This document shows positions 51,067-61,564 of a stretch of DNA of 64,000 nt, piece by piece. The notes beneath the pieces were generated by a model, which was not told the origin of the DNA, ran no database searches, and worked only from the letters and a program-made list of their open reading frames with translations. The position numbers and the translations under genes were made by a program. How positions within the stretch are numbered: position 1 is the first letter of the stretch; each line of letters starts with the position of its first letter. Source of the stretch: Athripsodes cinereus (Eukaryota > Arthropoda > Insecta > Trichoptera > Leptoceridae); NCBI GenBank assembly GCA_947579605.1, contig OX388319.1:2046001-2110000 (forward strand). The letters run 5' to 3'.

Positions 51067-51294
51067 CATTAATTTCATACTGGGTTTCCGTGTTGCTTAT
51101 TCTAACGAAATACAACAAAGGATGGATGAAATCAATCCTTATCCACTCGAGCGTTTTTCAGCCAACTTGGAAGTTATCTATTTGTGGACAACGCTCTTAA
51201 AGCTCCGATAACGTGATCATAAGCACGGTCTCTTCTAGAGAGTAAAATTTATATTATATTGTGAAAGAAAGACATTAATGTCGTGCAGTACTCT

Positions 51295-51590
51295 TTGTCT
51301 TGATTTTATATTGGGACAGACAGGACAGCTTGCATGTATACTATACGAGTTCGTCGGTAGCCTGTAGTTAGAGTCTCGGCCTCGTGAACAAGGGGTCCGT
51401 GGTTTGATCTCAGATGCCGCCAAACTCCCCTTTCACCACAGAAGCTTTTAGCTTACTGCGAAAGGTGTATAAGGTTGTATTTGAGTTTATAACAAAACTC
51501 AGATATATCTTATGTAATTAAAAAATATAAGCAGCTGGTCTTCTGGCTACCCCACTTGTGGGATATTCCTTGATGGTATAGTATTAGTAG
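51295..51590 (+). mobile_element. SINE2 copy interrupted by SINE1
   Basis: TTGATTTTATATTGGGACAG, ACAGCTTGCATGTATA lie before the SINE1 at 51,349, and GCAGCTGGTCTTCTGGCTAC, CCCACTTGTGGGATATTCCT follow from 51,530. Joined they form a SINE2 3' half, so SINE1 inserted later. Confidence 0.82.
51349..51526 (+). mobile_element. SINE1 nested in SINE2
   Basis: GTTCGTCGGTAGCCTGTAGT at the start, GTGGTTTGATCTCAG (a degraded B box), then AAACTCCCCTTTCACC, GTGTATAAGGTTGTATTTGA and CAGATATATCTTATGTAATT plus A6. More diverged than the 46.4-kb copy. Confidence 0.88.
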
Positions 51591-52261
51591 TATACAATAA
51601 ACAAAACAAATTAACATACAATCAACACCCAAACCCAGGACAATATGTAAAAGGCTACTTTGTGACTTAAAAATATGAGCGTTATCTCCGAAACATACCT
51701 GTATCGTCAATAGAAACAAACGGGTGCGCAAATCAAAGAGACTTTTATCCAGTATAGTGGACGGACATGGGTAGAAGAAAAAAGAAGAAAGAAAGCTAGT
51801 AGTAGAGTTAATATAGCAAAACCACGAAGAAATAAAATGGTATCCATATTTCATCAATACATTTCAGGATAATGAAATATCACCGGAAGGTTCGTGAAAC
51901 TTTATAAGTGAATTTATCAAGAGATTAAAAAAGCTGTTTTGCTGGATAACATTTTCTATTACCTGATTCGTTACGTGGAAGGTTTCTAAGACATTCTATA
52001 GTGGATTACATCTCTAGGCATGATTCGAAATAAATCACAGAATCATATTATTATTTTGAGTAGGTACAAGTGAATTATCCATGAAAAAGTGGCACGTGAG
52101 AGATTTAATTTCTCTAAATTACTTTTTTCGTAGCTACCTCAGCAAATAGCTTATTCCACAGGTAAATGATGCTCGACAAAACGAATAATTTGATATCAAT
52201 CTGATACTTTTGAACAAAAAATGCCACATGTAAGGTTTCATGGATCCACCGACAATTTGTT
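51591..52261. other. Unassigned sequence
   Basis: The minus-strand open frame at 51,510-51,857 overlaps SINE sequence and has no domain. Nothing else recognised. Confidence 0.4.
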
Positions 52262-52727
52262 AAGTAGCATTCACATTGCTTCACTTTGAATGATCATCCA
52301 GAGTGTCAGGGTCAGAGCTGTTCATCGAAAGTGAACACGTTTATTCACACTTGTTCATCCTATGATTTCACTGCCATGTCAACACTCATGGTCATGTTGC
52401 ATGTAGTTTGACGTATTTTCGTAAAAAAAAATGAAAAATAACACTTATAAAAATTTAAACAAATTAATATAATTCTGGACAGCATGACACTTTTGACTTT
52501 CAATACAAATTCATAGAGAATATAATGAAAAATAGGATAAAACTTGTTTATGGTTGTTTCAAAGAAAGGACCTTTCATCAAAATTATGTGGGGTAAATTA
52601 TTACTGTCGGGCTTTCATCCGTCATCGCTAGTGATCACTATTGATGAAACGCCTGTTCACACCTTTACATTTTGGAGGATCATTCAGAGTGATCACTGAA
52701 AGTGAACAAAATAATGTGAACGCCCCT
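52262..52727. mobile_element. ~465-bp MITE-like element
   Basis: Left end CATTCACATTGCTTCACTTT, GAATGATCATCCAGAGTG; right end (inverted) GGGGCGTTCACATTATTTTG, TTCACTTTCAGTGATCACTC, TGAATGATCCTCC. The ends are inverted repeats with indels. Further inverted GTGAACAC/GTTCACAC words lie inside. No transposase frame and no sure TSD. The GGGGCGTTCACATT style of end is seen in PIF/Harbinger and some hAT MITEs; superfamily open. Confidence 0.55.
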
Positions 52728-53440
52728 ATATATTATTAGGTTTCTAGAATTTCGTGGCATTTGTTTACAGACAACAAGCTGAAGAGGATTAATCACCCAA
52801 GTTTAACATTTAGATGTACACGTTTTACGTATGAGGGATGCTTGTAAGTACTCATGTAATGTCGTAGAAACGATATACATAAGTAAAACATTATGTAAAG
52901 TCTCGCGTTTACCGAATGCAGAACGCTGCAAAACGACAAATTGGCTTGAGTTTTATTCGACAGTAACAATATTGAGACCGAATTTCGTGCAGACGAAACG
53001 TGGATATCACTTTTATCAGGGAAAATTTTAATTTCTTAACGTTATATTCTGGTAGGTACTATAAACGTTATTTCGTTCCAAGAAATTAAATATATAAACT
53101 TGTTTGGATAGTATTCACTTAGTTTATCGTGAATAAATGTAAAACTTGTACATAATGGATAGGTTCATCACTAGAATTTAATTTAAAAATCGACAAATAT
53201 TGGACGAAAAACATAACTTTGATCATTATTACCTCTTCTGGACTAGATTCGGCGACTTCTCCATTTGTACTGATTTCTCTTTTCAACTCATGGAGTTTAA
53301 ATATTATTATTATAGACAGCAATTATTTTTTAATATCTGAACAAGCACACAGAGCGATCTAGTCCCCAACAAAGATAATATGAATCATATATAATGCGTA
53401 CTAACGCAACGATACACGTGCATAATGCACCAAACACATA
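52728..53440. other. Unassigned sequence
   Basis: Open frames at 52,831-53,031 (plus) and 53,119-53,322 (minus) show no known domain or family; treated as chance. Confidence 0.4.
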
Positions 53441-53529
53441 AACATGTAACCCTTATACTAAGAACATTGAAGACAGACCCACCTAACTGGTATTTCAAGA
53501 GTCGTAGTCCAGACCCAGAACATAATATT

Positions 53530-53670
53530 GAAACGAACTTCCACACATCCGGATATCTCAGGAGTCAAAGACTCCTATTTATCCGCACTTGCAAACAAAA
53601 AAATATGTCATCACGGGCGAGCCACATGTGCCGCTTGAACGGCCGGCCGGACCCAGAACAATTTGTATTA
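53530..53670 (-). repeat. R1-associated module, inverse copy
   Basis: CTTCCACACATCCGGATATC, TCAGGAGTCAAAGACTCCTA, TTTATCCGCACTTGCAAAC and GAACGGCCGGCCGG mirror 34,265-34,390. Confidence 0.65.
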
Positions 53671-53699
53671 AAGGTCATTTTTCTTTTTACTCTCGCCGA

Positions 53700-53782
53700 A
53701 TATAAGCCTGGGGCTTCGGGATTCTAAACTGAGGCCTTGTGATTCAAAGGCAAGAGTACTATATTCGCCTCACGCCGATTGC
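53700..53782 (-). repeat. tRNA-like SINE head (SINE4 type)
   Basis: Minus strand: CGGCGTGAGGCGAATATAG, TACTCTTGCCTTTGAATCAC, GGCCTCAGTTTAGAATCCCG. Same layout as 39,598-39,676. B box weak. Confidence 0.45.
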
Positions 53783-54186
53783 CTATTTAAACATATTCAT
53801 GCATTTTCAAATTTCATACGAACGGCATTTCGCATCTTTTCGTCATATTTCGCATAGGTCGATAGGAGACATTATTGTCAACAACGTCAACATACATACA
53901 ATACATATACCAGCCTCATTGTTTAACGAGAGTTGCGGGTTACGCACTGTGTTTATTATTATTATTATATTATTTGGTTTTACTGTACTGTACTGTAATA
54001 TCTACAGAGTTCCTTTGATCAACCATGTATTCATTTAGTACAGTCACACCGCAAAGACAAAGGGTGTTCAAATCTACACTGAAAAACAATGTACTACCTA
54101 TTTATTTCTACATGTGGCTTTTTAATTGTATTTTCTGTTTTGTTTTGTATAAAGTAATTATTTAAGCATATTAATTTTATTTGTTG

Positions 54187-54230
54187 ATACCATCATGACG
54201 ACTCCTACAAATGCTGTAGTCGGAAGACTT
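54187..54230 (-). repeat. SINE2 3'-end fragment
   Basis: ACCATCATGACGACTCCTAC followed by AAATGCTGTAGTCGG: the end of SINE2 in reverse, with substitutions. Confidence 0.5.
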
Positions 54231-54409
54231 ATAAGGTAGGTACTGCATTTAATGATCATATGGGTTTACCTCACTGTATCTTAAAAAAACAAGATATTCA
54301 ATGTGGATGGTAAAAATGATCACAGGTGAATCAAAGAACTTTAATTTATTGTGGTTACGCGGTATTTTACGATTTTATTCATGTTCATTGAGAATATGAC
54401 TCATTAGGC

Positions 54410-54925
54410 ACCTCATCCGTAGAACAAACAAATTATACAAATTTCCTTCAGTGGACATTGAAGGAGACCCACCGACCACCCGTATAGCGCAGAAGTCTGG
54501 GGACTTCCATTTATCCGAAATCTACACTGCACAAAGTTTGTCCACACCGGAGGCGCCATAGTGGGCAGCCTGAGGGGCTGGCCGGCCAAAAACAACCCCG
54601 TGTGTGGAATCTTTTGACTACACTCCTTCGATGTCCCTCTAGCCGAGAGAAGCGAATACATTCATAATATAAAACTAACAACATACATATTTACAAAGGC
54701 ATTTCCTTAACCTAGATAACAAATCAATATTTAAAACAAAATAATAGAAATAAAAATTAAGTAAAAAAAAGAAATAAAAAATGAGCAGAGAGCCGAGTTG
54801 AGGTGTCCGGAAACTTCTTTAGGTATTCATGCCGGTGAACCCGAGGGTCGCCGATACCGGAGTCTTCGCAGACACGCTTCCCTCCCCAAGGGACATCCCT
54901 CCCAGACTTCAGTGGACAACAGAAA
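54410..54925 (-). repeat. R1 dispersed repeat, long inverse copy
   Basis: Full partner of 34,490-35,010: GAAGGAGACCCACCGACCAC, GACTTCCATTTATCCGAAAT, GGCTGGCCGGCCAAAAACAA, CGATGTCCCTCTAGCCGAGA, then the AT-rich spacer and GAGGTGTCCGGAAACTTC, GGTGAACCCGAGGGTCG, CCCAAGGGACATCCC. Ends defined only by loss of similarity. Confidence 0.8.
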
Positions 54926-54934
54926 AGGTGGCCT

Positions 54935-54976
54935 GATGCTTACGAATCAGCTTGGGCTGGAAATCTGAGTAATAAT
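54935..54976 (+). repeat. R2 fragment
   Basis: CTGATGCTTACGAATCAGCT, TGGGCTGG fits the R2 core block. Confidence 0.45.
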
Positions 54977-54987
54977 CTTTATATGCC

Positions 54988-55212
54988 CCGTAATCTTCCA
55001 AGCGCCCGGTAAACAACTGGTTTCTCCCATTTTTCCATAAATTATCGAGTGTCCTGTAAAAGGCTGGTGAAAAAAAATTGAAAATATTTTACATTTTAAA
55101 TTCAGCGATGAAGTTTGCTAGCCACCGTGGATCTTCACATTTTTTGTGTTTATAACATGCGGCTGATCTGCTGGCTACCCTCCTTGTGGAATAAACAGTG
55201 ATGTTGTGGTGT
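54988..55212 (+). repeat. SINE2 copy
   Basis: CAAGCGCCCGGTAAACAACT, TCGAGTGTCCTGTAAAAGGC, TTTTACATTTTAAATTCAGC, CGGCTGATCTGCTGGCTACC, CTCCTTGTGGAATAAACAGT: diverged, full order retained. Confidence 0.8.
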
Positions 55213-55404
55213 GCATATTATTAATATTTCACTCACGCAGGTGTAAAAAATGCGAAAGTTATGTCACATTTGTAAACCACTGGTCGATGCAACACTATAA
55301 CTAGGAGAAAAGTATCGTACTCTGGCGCCATTTAGTGCTTCAGGTTGACAATCAACGAAAGATTATCAACAACCTCAAACACAATGATAAGGGCGATTGC
55401 CGTA

Positions 55405-55525
55405 AGTTGAAATTCTCAAGAGATGTCGGACATATTGATGTGAAACAGGAGTTGATGAACGTACCACGGGTAAAGTGCACTTAAACCAGAGTAAACCGAG
55501 TCGTAAGCATCGGAACAAATTTTAT
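55405..55525 (-). repeat. R2 dispersed repeat
   Basis: Mirror of 3,085-3,225: TTCTCAAGAGATGTCGGACA, GTGAAACAGGAGTTGATGAA, CGTACCACGGGTAAAGTGCA, CTTAAACCAGAG, GTCGTAAGCATCGG. Confidence 0.7.
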
Positions 55526-55658
55526 CAGAACTGTTTCCTACTAAATGGAGTTTGTACTGCATCTGTTGGTTGTGAAGATGAGATGTCTGTTCAACATTTT
55601 TATGATATTAACTCACGCAGTTGTGAAAAATCTAGCTAAACACCTATGTTCCCCATTA

Positions 55659-55855
55659 CTCGGTAGCCTGGAGGTAGATTCTCTGCCTCGTGCACATGAG
55701 ATCCGTTGCTCGATTTTATGGAAAAATCGTTGGTTCTATTGCAGATGCCGGCAAACTCCTATTTCACGACGCAATCTTTTAGTAGTTCACTATAAAAGTT
55801 GGATAAGGTTGTATTTGGGTTTATAACAAAAGCCCAGATAGGTATTTTTAAAAAC
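55659..55855 (+). repeat. SINE1, diverged, with internal insertion
   Basis: CTCGGTAGCCTGGAGGTAGA, CCTCGTGCACATGAGATCCG, then ~25 extra bases around TTGCTCGATTTTATGG, then GATGCCGGCAAACTCC, GGATAAGGTTGTATTTGGG, AAAGCCCAGATAGG. The B-box region is duplicated and broken, so it is unlikely to be transcribed by Pol III. Confidence 0.8.
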
Positions 55856-55865
55856 AAAACTCAAA

Positions 55866-55915
55866 ACTGTCAGTTCATTGGATACCCCAGTTGTGTGAAG
55901 ATACCGTGATTGTAA
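55866..55915 (+). repeat. SINE2 3'-end fragment
   Basis: CAGTTCATTGGATACCCCAG, TTGTGTGAAGATACCGTGAT: decayed SINE2 end, right after the SINE1 tail. Confidence 0.5.
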
Positions 55916-56290
55916 ATAAATAAATAAAAATGTACGAAACAAGTTTCTCGTTCAGTACAACCAATATTTAATCCCAGATTTCGTAGACTAAACCTAATTC
56001 ACCGTATCTCGATATTGGCAAAGTAGCTCATCGCGAAACATTTATTCCTCCTACGACTATATTGTATTGTACTATATACGTACAAATAAATATTACTGTA
56101 ATAAATAAAATACAAGCATTCCTATGAAACAGAAGTAACAGAATTGAGAAGATTAAAGAAAAAATACGCTAATCGAAATAATATAGTTGTTGCAAATAAG
56201 AAAGAGAATGTTATGGCGAATGTGCAGATTGCCAAAATTCTGTCGAATTTAAGTGACACGAGAAATTTTAGTATTCCAGAACAAAGACTT

Positions 56291-56331
56291 CTGCTGGCTA
56301 CCGCATATCCCACAAATGCGGTAGCCAGCAG
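56291..56331. repeat. Perfect 16-bp stem hairpin at a SINE2 end
   Basis: CTGCTGGCTACCGCAT (56,291-56,306), loop ATCCCACAA, then ATGCGGTAGCCAGCAG (56,316-56,331). The right arm belongs to the minus-strand SINE2 end that continues to 56,435. The left arm is a short inverse copy of it, as if the terminus folded back during synthesis. Confidence 0.88.
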
Positions 56332-56435
56332 ACCAACTCCATTTGATAAACATGCAAGCTGTCCTCTTCCTTCCAACTAAACATTTAGACATTCAAGATG
56401 GGTGCAAAACTTCACGATTTTAAAATGAAAATGTC
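56307..56435 (-). repeat. SINE2 3' fragment
   Basis: ATCCCACAAATGCGGTAGCC, AGCAGACCAACTCC, AACATGCAAGCTGTCCTCTT, ATTCAAGATGGGTGCAAAAC, TTCACGATTTTAAAATGAAA. It is followed 20 bases later by a second, very similar copy. Confidence 0.8.
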
Positions 56436-56456
56436 TTAAGTTAGTGGGTCTCTCTT

Positions 56457-56601
56457 CAATGCATATCCTACAAGTGGGGCAGCCAGCAGATCAGCTGCAC
56501 GCAATAAACATAACAGCTGTCCTTTACGTGTCAACAAGACATTAAGACATTCAGGATAGGTGGAAAACTTCATGATTTTAAAATGAAAATGTCTTTAGCT
56601 C
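56457..56601 (-). repeat. SINE2 3' fragment, tandem neighbour
   Basis: AATGCATATCCTACAAGTGG, GGCAGCCAGCAGATCAGCTG, ATTCAGGATAGGTGGAAAAC, TTCATGATTTTAAAATGAAA. The shared unusual ending TTTTAAAATGAAAATGTCTT in both neighbours suggests local duplication. Confidence 0.8.
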
Positions 56602-57790
56602 GTATTCTACAACTACTAACTGAAAATCTAATTTCACGAATGTTTTCAATTCAAAAACACATTTTAATTACCTATATATTTTGAGTTTTCAGAATTGTTA
56701 TTAAAGTAGTGAGTATAATAAAAAATAGAGTTATTTATTTATAATAAAGACCACTGTCTTCATATAATTCAGCAGGTTTTCTCGACTAAAATTTGAATAA
56801 ATATACGTCGTACGTACTTAATTATAAGAAAACAAATTACAGAAAGATTCCACCATTTTCTAAGAAAAAATACGCACAAATGAAATGTCTTTTAACAATT
56901 TTTCCATTTCTCTCTTTAGAAAAAGAGCAGCAAATTCAAATCCAACCATAACGGCAGTACCGAACAAAATAAATTGTCATGCGCAAAAGATTTTTGGAAA
57001 ATTGTAAAACGAGAGAACATAAATCACACGTAGAACTGTGAGTATCTAAGATTCTAAGTAGTTTTATTATTATTATATTACATAGCAATATGCCCTTCTC
57101 TGTACACACAATCCTGGTAATATGTCACATGAAACATCACTGAAGGGTTATTGTATTTAGCTACATAGATAAGACAATAACGAAATAGTAAGAAACAAAC
57201 ATTAAACGTTGTCTTCAAATCAGAGAAAAAGCTTTATTCAACAACCTTACGACAGATTCGGAGGATAATCGTAAATAAAACAACTATATTACGTACGCCA
57301 GAGTGTTTAGAATCGTTTCCGAGAAGCTTTCGACAAAGCTTAAATCAATTCCGAAATTAAAATTATATTATTATTACCATTGTTCTATTGTTGTTTATTT
57401 ATTATTATTGTTGTTCAAACTTATTGTCATGTATATTTGTTTGGTTGAGATTGCAAGAAAAATTCTTCAGCAAACCTTCATATTTGATTCAGCCTACAAC
57501 AATACATATAAAAAAGTTACAGAGATGAAAAGTGAGCTTTTTTTCATTTTATAATAATAGTTTGCTACCGTTGTCTTAATAATGTATATTATGAACTAAT
57601 GTTTTTTTGTAAACAGTAGAAAAGAGTAGTCTTTTAGGCCAACTATTACCGGATGTTCACAAAAAAAAAATACCCAGTTAAGAACATTATCTTTTCTGTA
57701 TCAAAGAAGGTGTATTTTACTATCCTTGAATATTTCTTGTTCTCATTTGTCCAAACGTAAAAAGATTTATAAGATTTCTAATATTTCTCG
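56602..57790. other. Unassigned AT-rich sequence
   Basis: No gene. The open frame at 57,303-57,554 (83 codons) is Leu/Ile/Tyr-rich without a domain. Confidence 0.4.
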
Positions 57791-57795
57791 TTTTC

Positions 57796-58215
57796 AATCA
57801 ATTAAAACAAGCGTTTTGTTCACTGCGTCGGTGTTTAGGTAGTAGAATTCCATATAAAAATACATAATTAATTAGTGATTTCTTAGAATTAGCTTCTGAT
57901 ACATACCACATTATAATATTATACTATACTCTCTTATCATTGTTATTGTAAATATTGTTTTCATATATATGAATATTGTTGTATTTTTAAAATCAGATTG
58001 ACAATGTCCTTATAAGACGAAAGACGTCTCTCTCACCAAATAAAACAATAGTAGAATAAAACGCTTGTTTAACTTATTTCGAAGCGTTTTGTCTTACAAT
58101 TAATAAATTAAACAACGCGAAACAGACGTCTTCCAACTTCTTAGGTCGAAAGCGAAAGACGTCTCTCTTGGGTTGTACGAAACGCTTTGTTTCATTTTAT
58201 CCAACTATGGAATTC
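57796..58215. mobile_element. MITE of the AAGACGTCTCTCTCAC family, rearranged
   Basis: At 57,818-57,858 GTTCACTGCGTCGGTGTTTA, GGTAGTAGAATTCCATATAA is the inverse of the sequence flanking the 25-kb palindrome (25,149-25,190). At 57,995-58,082 ATTGACAATGTCCTTATAAG, ACGAAAGACGTCTCTCTCAC, AGTAGAATAAAACGCTTG is one palindrome arm. A third, degraded arm (GCGAAAGACGTCTCTCTTGG) is at 58,150-58,170. So the 25-kb element is probably larger than its palindrome and this is a rearranged relative. Confidence 0.7.
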
Positions 58216-58349
58216 TAGTATTTGTGTACCAACACTTTAACTTTTACTCTTGTTTTCTTTGTATAGATACTAACTAAAGGGTATGAGAGGTGTGACTCAG
58301 TAAATAACACATTTATGCTTGTAAAGGGGCGCAGCATTACTCATGTCAT

Positions 58350-58440
58350 TTGCTATTATGTTTATTTTTAATATGTATATGTTGGGCCTGTTGGGGCAGG
58401 TATGTTTGTGATGAATAAATAAATAAATAAATACACAAAA
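58350..58440 (+). repeat. LINE tail-like fragment
   Basis: GTTGGGCCTGTTGGGGCAGG, then GATGAATAAATAAATAAATA. Typical 3' UTR plus A-rich tail; no coding part. Confidence 0.45.
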
Positions 58441-58734
58441 ACCTGTGAGTAAGATTTGTACATTATTGCCTAGTTAATATTATTATCATGATTCTTAGAA
58501 AATTGGTACTCACACGATTCAAAGATAATCCTTCATACGAGCGTTCTTAATACTAAGCGATTATTAGCTTTGTGGTGTTGTCTTAAGCCGATTGTACAAA
58601 GAACGAAGCTGAATAATTATTTCTTTTATCAAAATACCCCCGAAACAAAGACAAAGTATGCCTTTAACAGTGCGCTAATTATAAAGCATATTTGTGTCAC
58701 TGAGTTTTGAAATTCGCTATAATACATGTAAAAA

Positions 58735-59020
58735 CCTTTTATTTTACTAAGTACTATTGAATATTGTTTTCTGTTTTACATTCTTGACGTGGACATAATT
58801 ATATTCTATCCAAAATATTCAATGTAATACAATATAATATGTAACTTCCGATGTGGATACCATTATGTAACCGAGATTCTCATTTAATCTATGTATTTAT
58901 CTATATTTATAATATGACGTGGATGTAATGTCCTAGAATTTATGAATCGTACAGTGCCCTTGAGGTTCTTTGGCACATAAACGACACTTTAATGTTGTCT
59001 AATAATAATAATAATTATAC
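58735..59020 (+). repeat. LINE 3' UTR with (TAA)n tail
   Basis: Contains a repeated GACGTGGACATAATTATATT/GACGTGGATGTAATGTCCTA motif, then GTGCCCTTGAGGTTCTTTGG, CACATAAACGACAC and GTCTAATAATAATAATAATT. Same terminus at 42.8 kb (minus) and 2.77 kb (plus). Confidence 0.65.
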
Positions 59021-59232
59021 ATTTATGTGATTTGGAGAAATTCGATAAAAACTATTAAACAAGTAGTGCACATACTTTCATAAGTAAGTCAAAAAATATG
59101 TAAATAATAACAGTGTTACAACAGTTCAATTTTAAAATCAATTTTGGTTTTGAATAAAGTTAAATCATTTTGTATACATAAAAATAGCTCCTATTGGTCG
59201 ATTGAGTTTTAGAAGATATTAAAAGTTTGAGT

Positions 59233-59277
59233 CCTCCTGATGATGCCAAGTAGAAGCCTCGGCGAAAACGTTTGAGG
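59233..59277 (+). ncRNA. Hammerhead-ribozyme-like motif, second copy
   Basis: CTGATGA (59,237-59,243), stem II GCC/GGC (59,245-59,247 with 59,261-59,263), GAA (59,264-59,266), palindromic AACGTT (59,267-59,272), T at the cleavage position (59,273). Stem I is intact: CCTC (59,233-59,236) pairs with GAGG (59,274-59,277). This copy has the canonical CUGAUGA core and a paired stem I. The extra U before stem II and the short stem II leave activity uncertain. Shared with 7,440-7,482; no reverse-transcriptase gene of a Penelope element is nearby. Confidence 0.55.
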
Positions 59278-59448
59278 TGTATAAATCTAATTTGGAAATT
59301 ATACAATGTTTTAAAATCATTTTAATTAGATATTAAAAGACAAATATAAAGATATATCGGGATTCTTTTCTCGTCATCATTTTATTTTGATTTTTTTTTT
59401 GTACAATTGGTGAGGGCTTTGAAAGAAACACTTTTCTACGGTTATAGA

Positions 59449-59697
59449 ATATTTCATATTTTGGTCACATAATGAGAGGAAAAAATATTCCATCCTAAAA
59501 CTAATAATAGAAGGGAAGATTGAGGGCCGTAGAGGGGTTGGAAGAAGGCGGCTTTCCTGGCTCCAGAACATTTAGGAGTGGACCGGGATTAGAGGTGTGG
59601 AGGAGCTGTTTTGTGCTGTCTGGAACAAGAAGGATTTCTCCCAGGTGGTCGTCAACGTCGGGGGGACCCGACAAGACACGTTGAGAAGAAGAAGATA
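59449..59697 (+). pseudogene. LINE-C C-terminus, broken
   Basis: Encodes SYFGHIMRGKN, then after stops and a shift LIIEGKIEGRRGVGRRRLSW, LQNI, a stop, EWTGIRGVEELFCAVWNKKD, FSQVVVNVGGTRQDTLRRRR and a stop (59,695-59,697). This is the LINE-C tail, with the AGAAGAAGAAGA ending from which the (GAA)n tail derives. Same family as 12,994-13,454 (minus) and 35,880-35,975. Confidence 0.85.
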
Positions 59698-61354
59698 GAA
59701 TATTTAATTACGGTTTAGCTCAATTTTCGTGAAAATGTGTTATAGCGGATTTCGAAAGTCGGCAACACATTTTTTTTATGTCATGTTATCAAAGCAATTA
59801 TAAAAAAGCAAAACAACGAAGACAGCGATTTCTCGAATATAAGACATTTCTACTTGTTGAGTTATGCGACGAAAATACGGCACACAGGACAGATGGCAAA
59901 ACTCACCGCTGAATCACATGTCTTACACGTGATGATGCAAGAATACCTACCTTATATGAAATACTAGCGATCTAACAGAAAAATGTAGAGGACTTAACCC
60001 TATTCTAAGAGACTCCGTGGATCAGAAATAAACTCTTTTGTGACAAATAACTTCACTTAAGAAAAAAATTAAAAACCACGATGTATATCAAAGATAAGAA
60101 GAAGAAAGCTCCATAAGCGCTTTAAAGCTCTAAAAAAAATTGAGAATATAAACAAAACGACGTCATTCGTATAGAAAGATATATTCATAACATCAATGCC
60201 ATTCTATGAGACCCATATAAAATACGTCCATTCAACTCTAACTTCCGGATTTTCATGCGATAACTACTACTGCAAAACGATTGGCAAAATTCTAAAGAGA
60301 AAATTGAGATTGGAAACTTTAACGATGCAATTTTAAAAGCGATGAAAATAAATCAAATCAATTATCGTCATGCATGAAAAAAACAAAAAGTATTTTATTT
60401 ATGGTTGATTAAAATAACGTGTAGTTGACAAATATGTTTCTGAACTGCTTTGTGAGCTTTCAGGTTCCATGTAATTATTTAATATTTGATTGCATGAAGA
60501 GGCGGATTTGTATTTTCATCAAATGAAATTAGTCTATAGAAAAAGTCTGTTGTGGGAGATGGAGTAATGGTGTAACAATAGATAAGACTAAATTTTAATT
60601 ATGTAATAAGAATCTAATGAATGAAATGTGCAGCAAAATATTATTAGTGTCATGAATTACTAAGAAAAGTATCGAGATTAAATACTAAAACGATAATAGG
60701 ATAGATAATAAAAAGTATAAAAAGCAATGATTTTTTAGTATACGAAATATTTGTCATCCCTATAAACGAAACTCCGGCAAAAAGTTTTCCTAGAGTTTAC
60801 TCAGTAGTGGCTTGACCAAACGAAAACTTTGTATGTGTGTCGGCTACGATGTGTGATGAGCAGGGGGGAGAAAAATAGGGTAAGAGGTGGTGGACGTCTA
60901 ACTTTTTATCGCTAATGGTTCAACTTGAAGTTGTTTTCTATGAGAGGGTATCAACGGCGGTCACCGCTTGAGAAAAGTTGACAATAACGAAAGCTCGATA
61001 CGGGATCACAGTATTCAAGCTAACGACTTAAATGAGGATTGTTTCATATAGCTTTTATTAGCTTTTTTATTGATACACTAAATTGTATATGCTTTGTATT
61101 TTTTATCGAAGGTTTTATTTCTATTAGTAACAGTAAAGAGCTTTTTTTCACTTGAATCTAGTAACAAAGCGCTTTTATTACACAAGTTAAAAGATAGCCT
61201 TAACGAATCTCTTTCACAATACACCATTCTTATGAAAACAGCTTGAAAGCTTGAAAGAAGAAAGGTGTGTTATGAAAACAGGTAACTCAATTCCTACACA
61301 TTCGTTTAAATGAAAAGCCATGTCGTAAATTTAACACAAGAATAAAATAAAATT
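59698..61354. other. Unassigned; one GC-richer block
   Basis: No gene recognised. About 60,765-61,010 (GTGTGTCGGCTACGATGTGT, GGGTAAGAGGTGGTGGACGT, ATCAACGGCGGTCACCGC) is less AT-rich but has no frame, copy or ends. CTCTTTCACAATACACCATT at 61,210 is a scrap of LINE-A. Confidence 0.4.
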
Positions 61355-61362
61355 AAATTTAA

Positions 61363-61556
61363 GGCTTCCTACAAGACGAATCCGGAGCATGTGACTGTGG
61401 TGCAGCACAGACCATGCCACACTTGTTGGAGTATCCATTGTGCCCTGTCACATGCACTATGGAGGATAATTTTGACGCATCTCCACCTGCTGTGCGTTTT
61501 GCACAGTAGATCAGTTTGATTGGGTTTTTTCAGGGTTTCAACAAGATAAATAATAA
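61363..61556 (+). mobile_element. 5'-truncated LINE-I with 8-bp TSD
   Basis: Flanked by AAATTTAA (61,355-61,362 and 61,557-61,564). Encodes GFLQDESGACDCGAAQTMPH, LLEYPLCPVTCTMEDNFDAS and PPAVRFAQ, then a stop, ending AAGATAAATAATAA. The same Cys-rich C-terminal module as at 27,564-27,861, with one Cys of C-P changed to Tyr. A short deletion follows the FAQ codons. Confidence 0.88.
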
Positions 61557-61564
61557 AAATTTAA

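Noticed and set aside
52831..53031. 66-codon open frame
   Set aside because: No motif recognised, no splice signals defining an exon, no second copy; chance is likelier.
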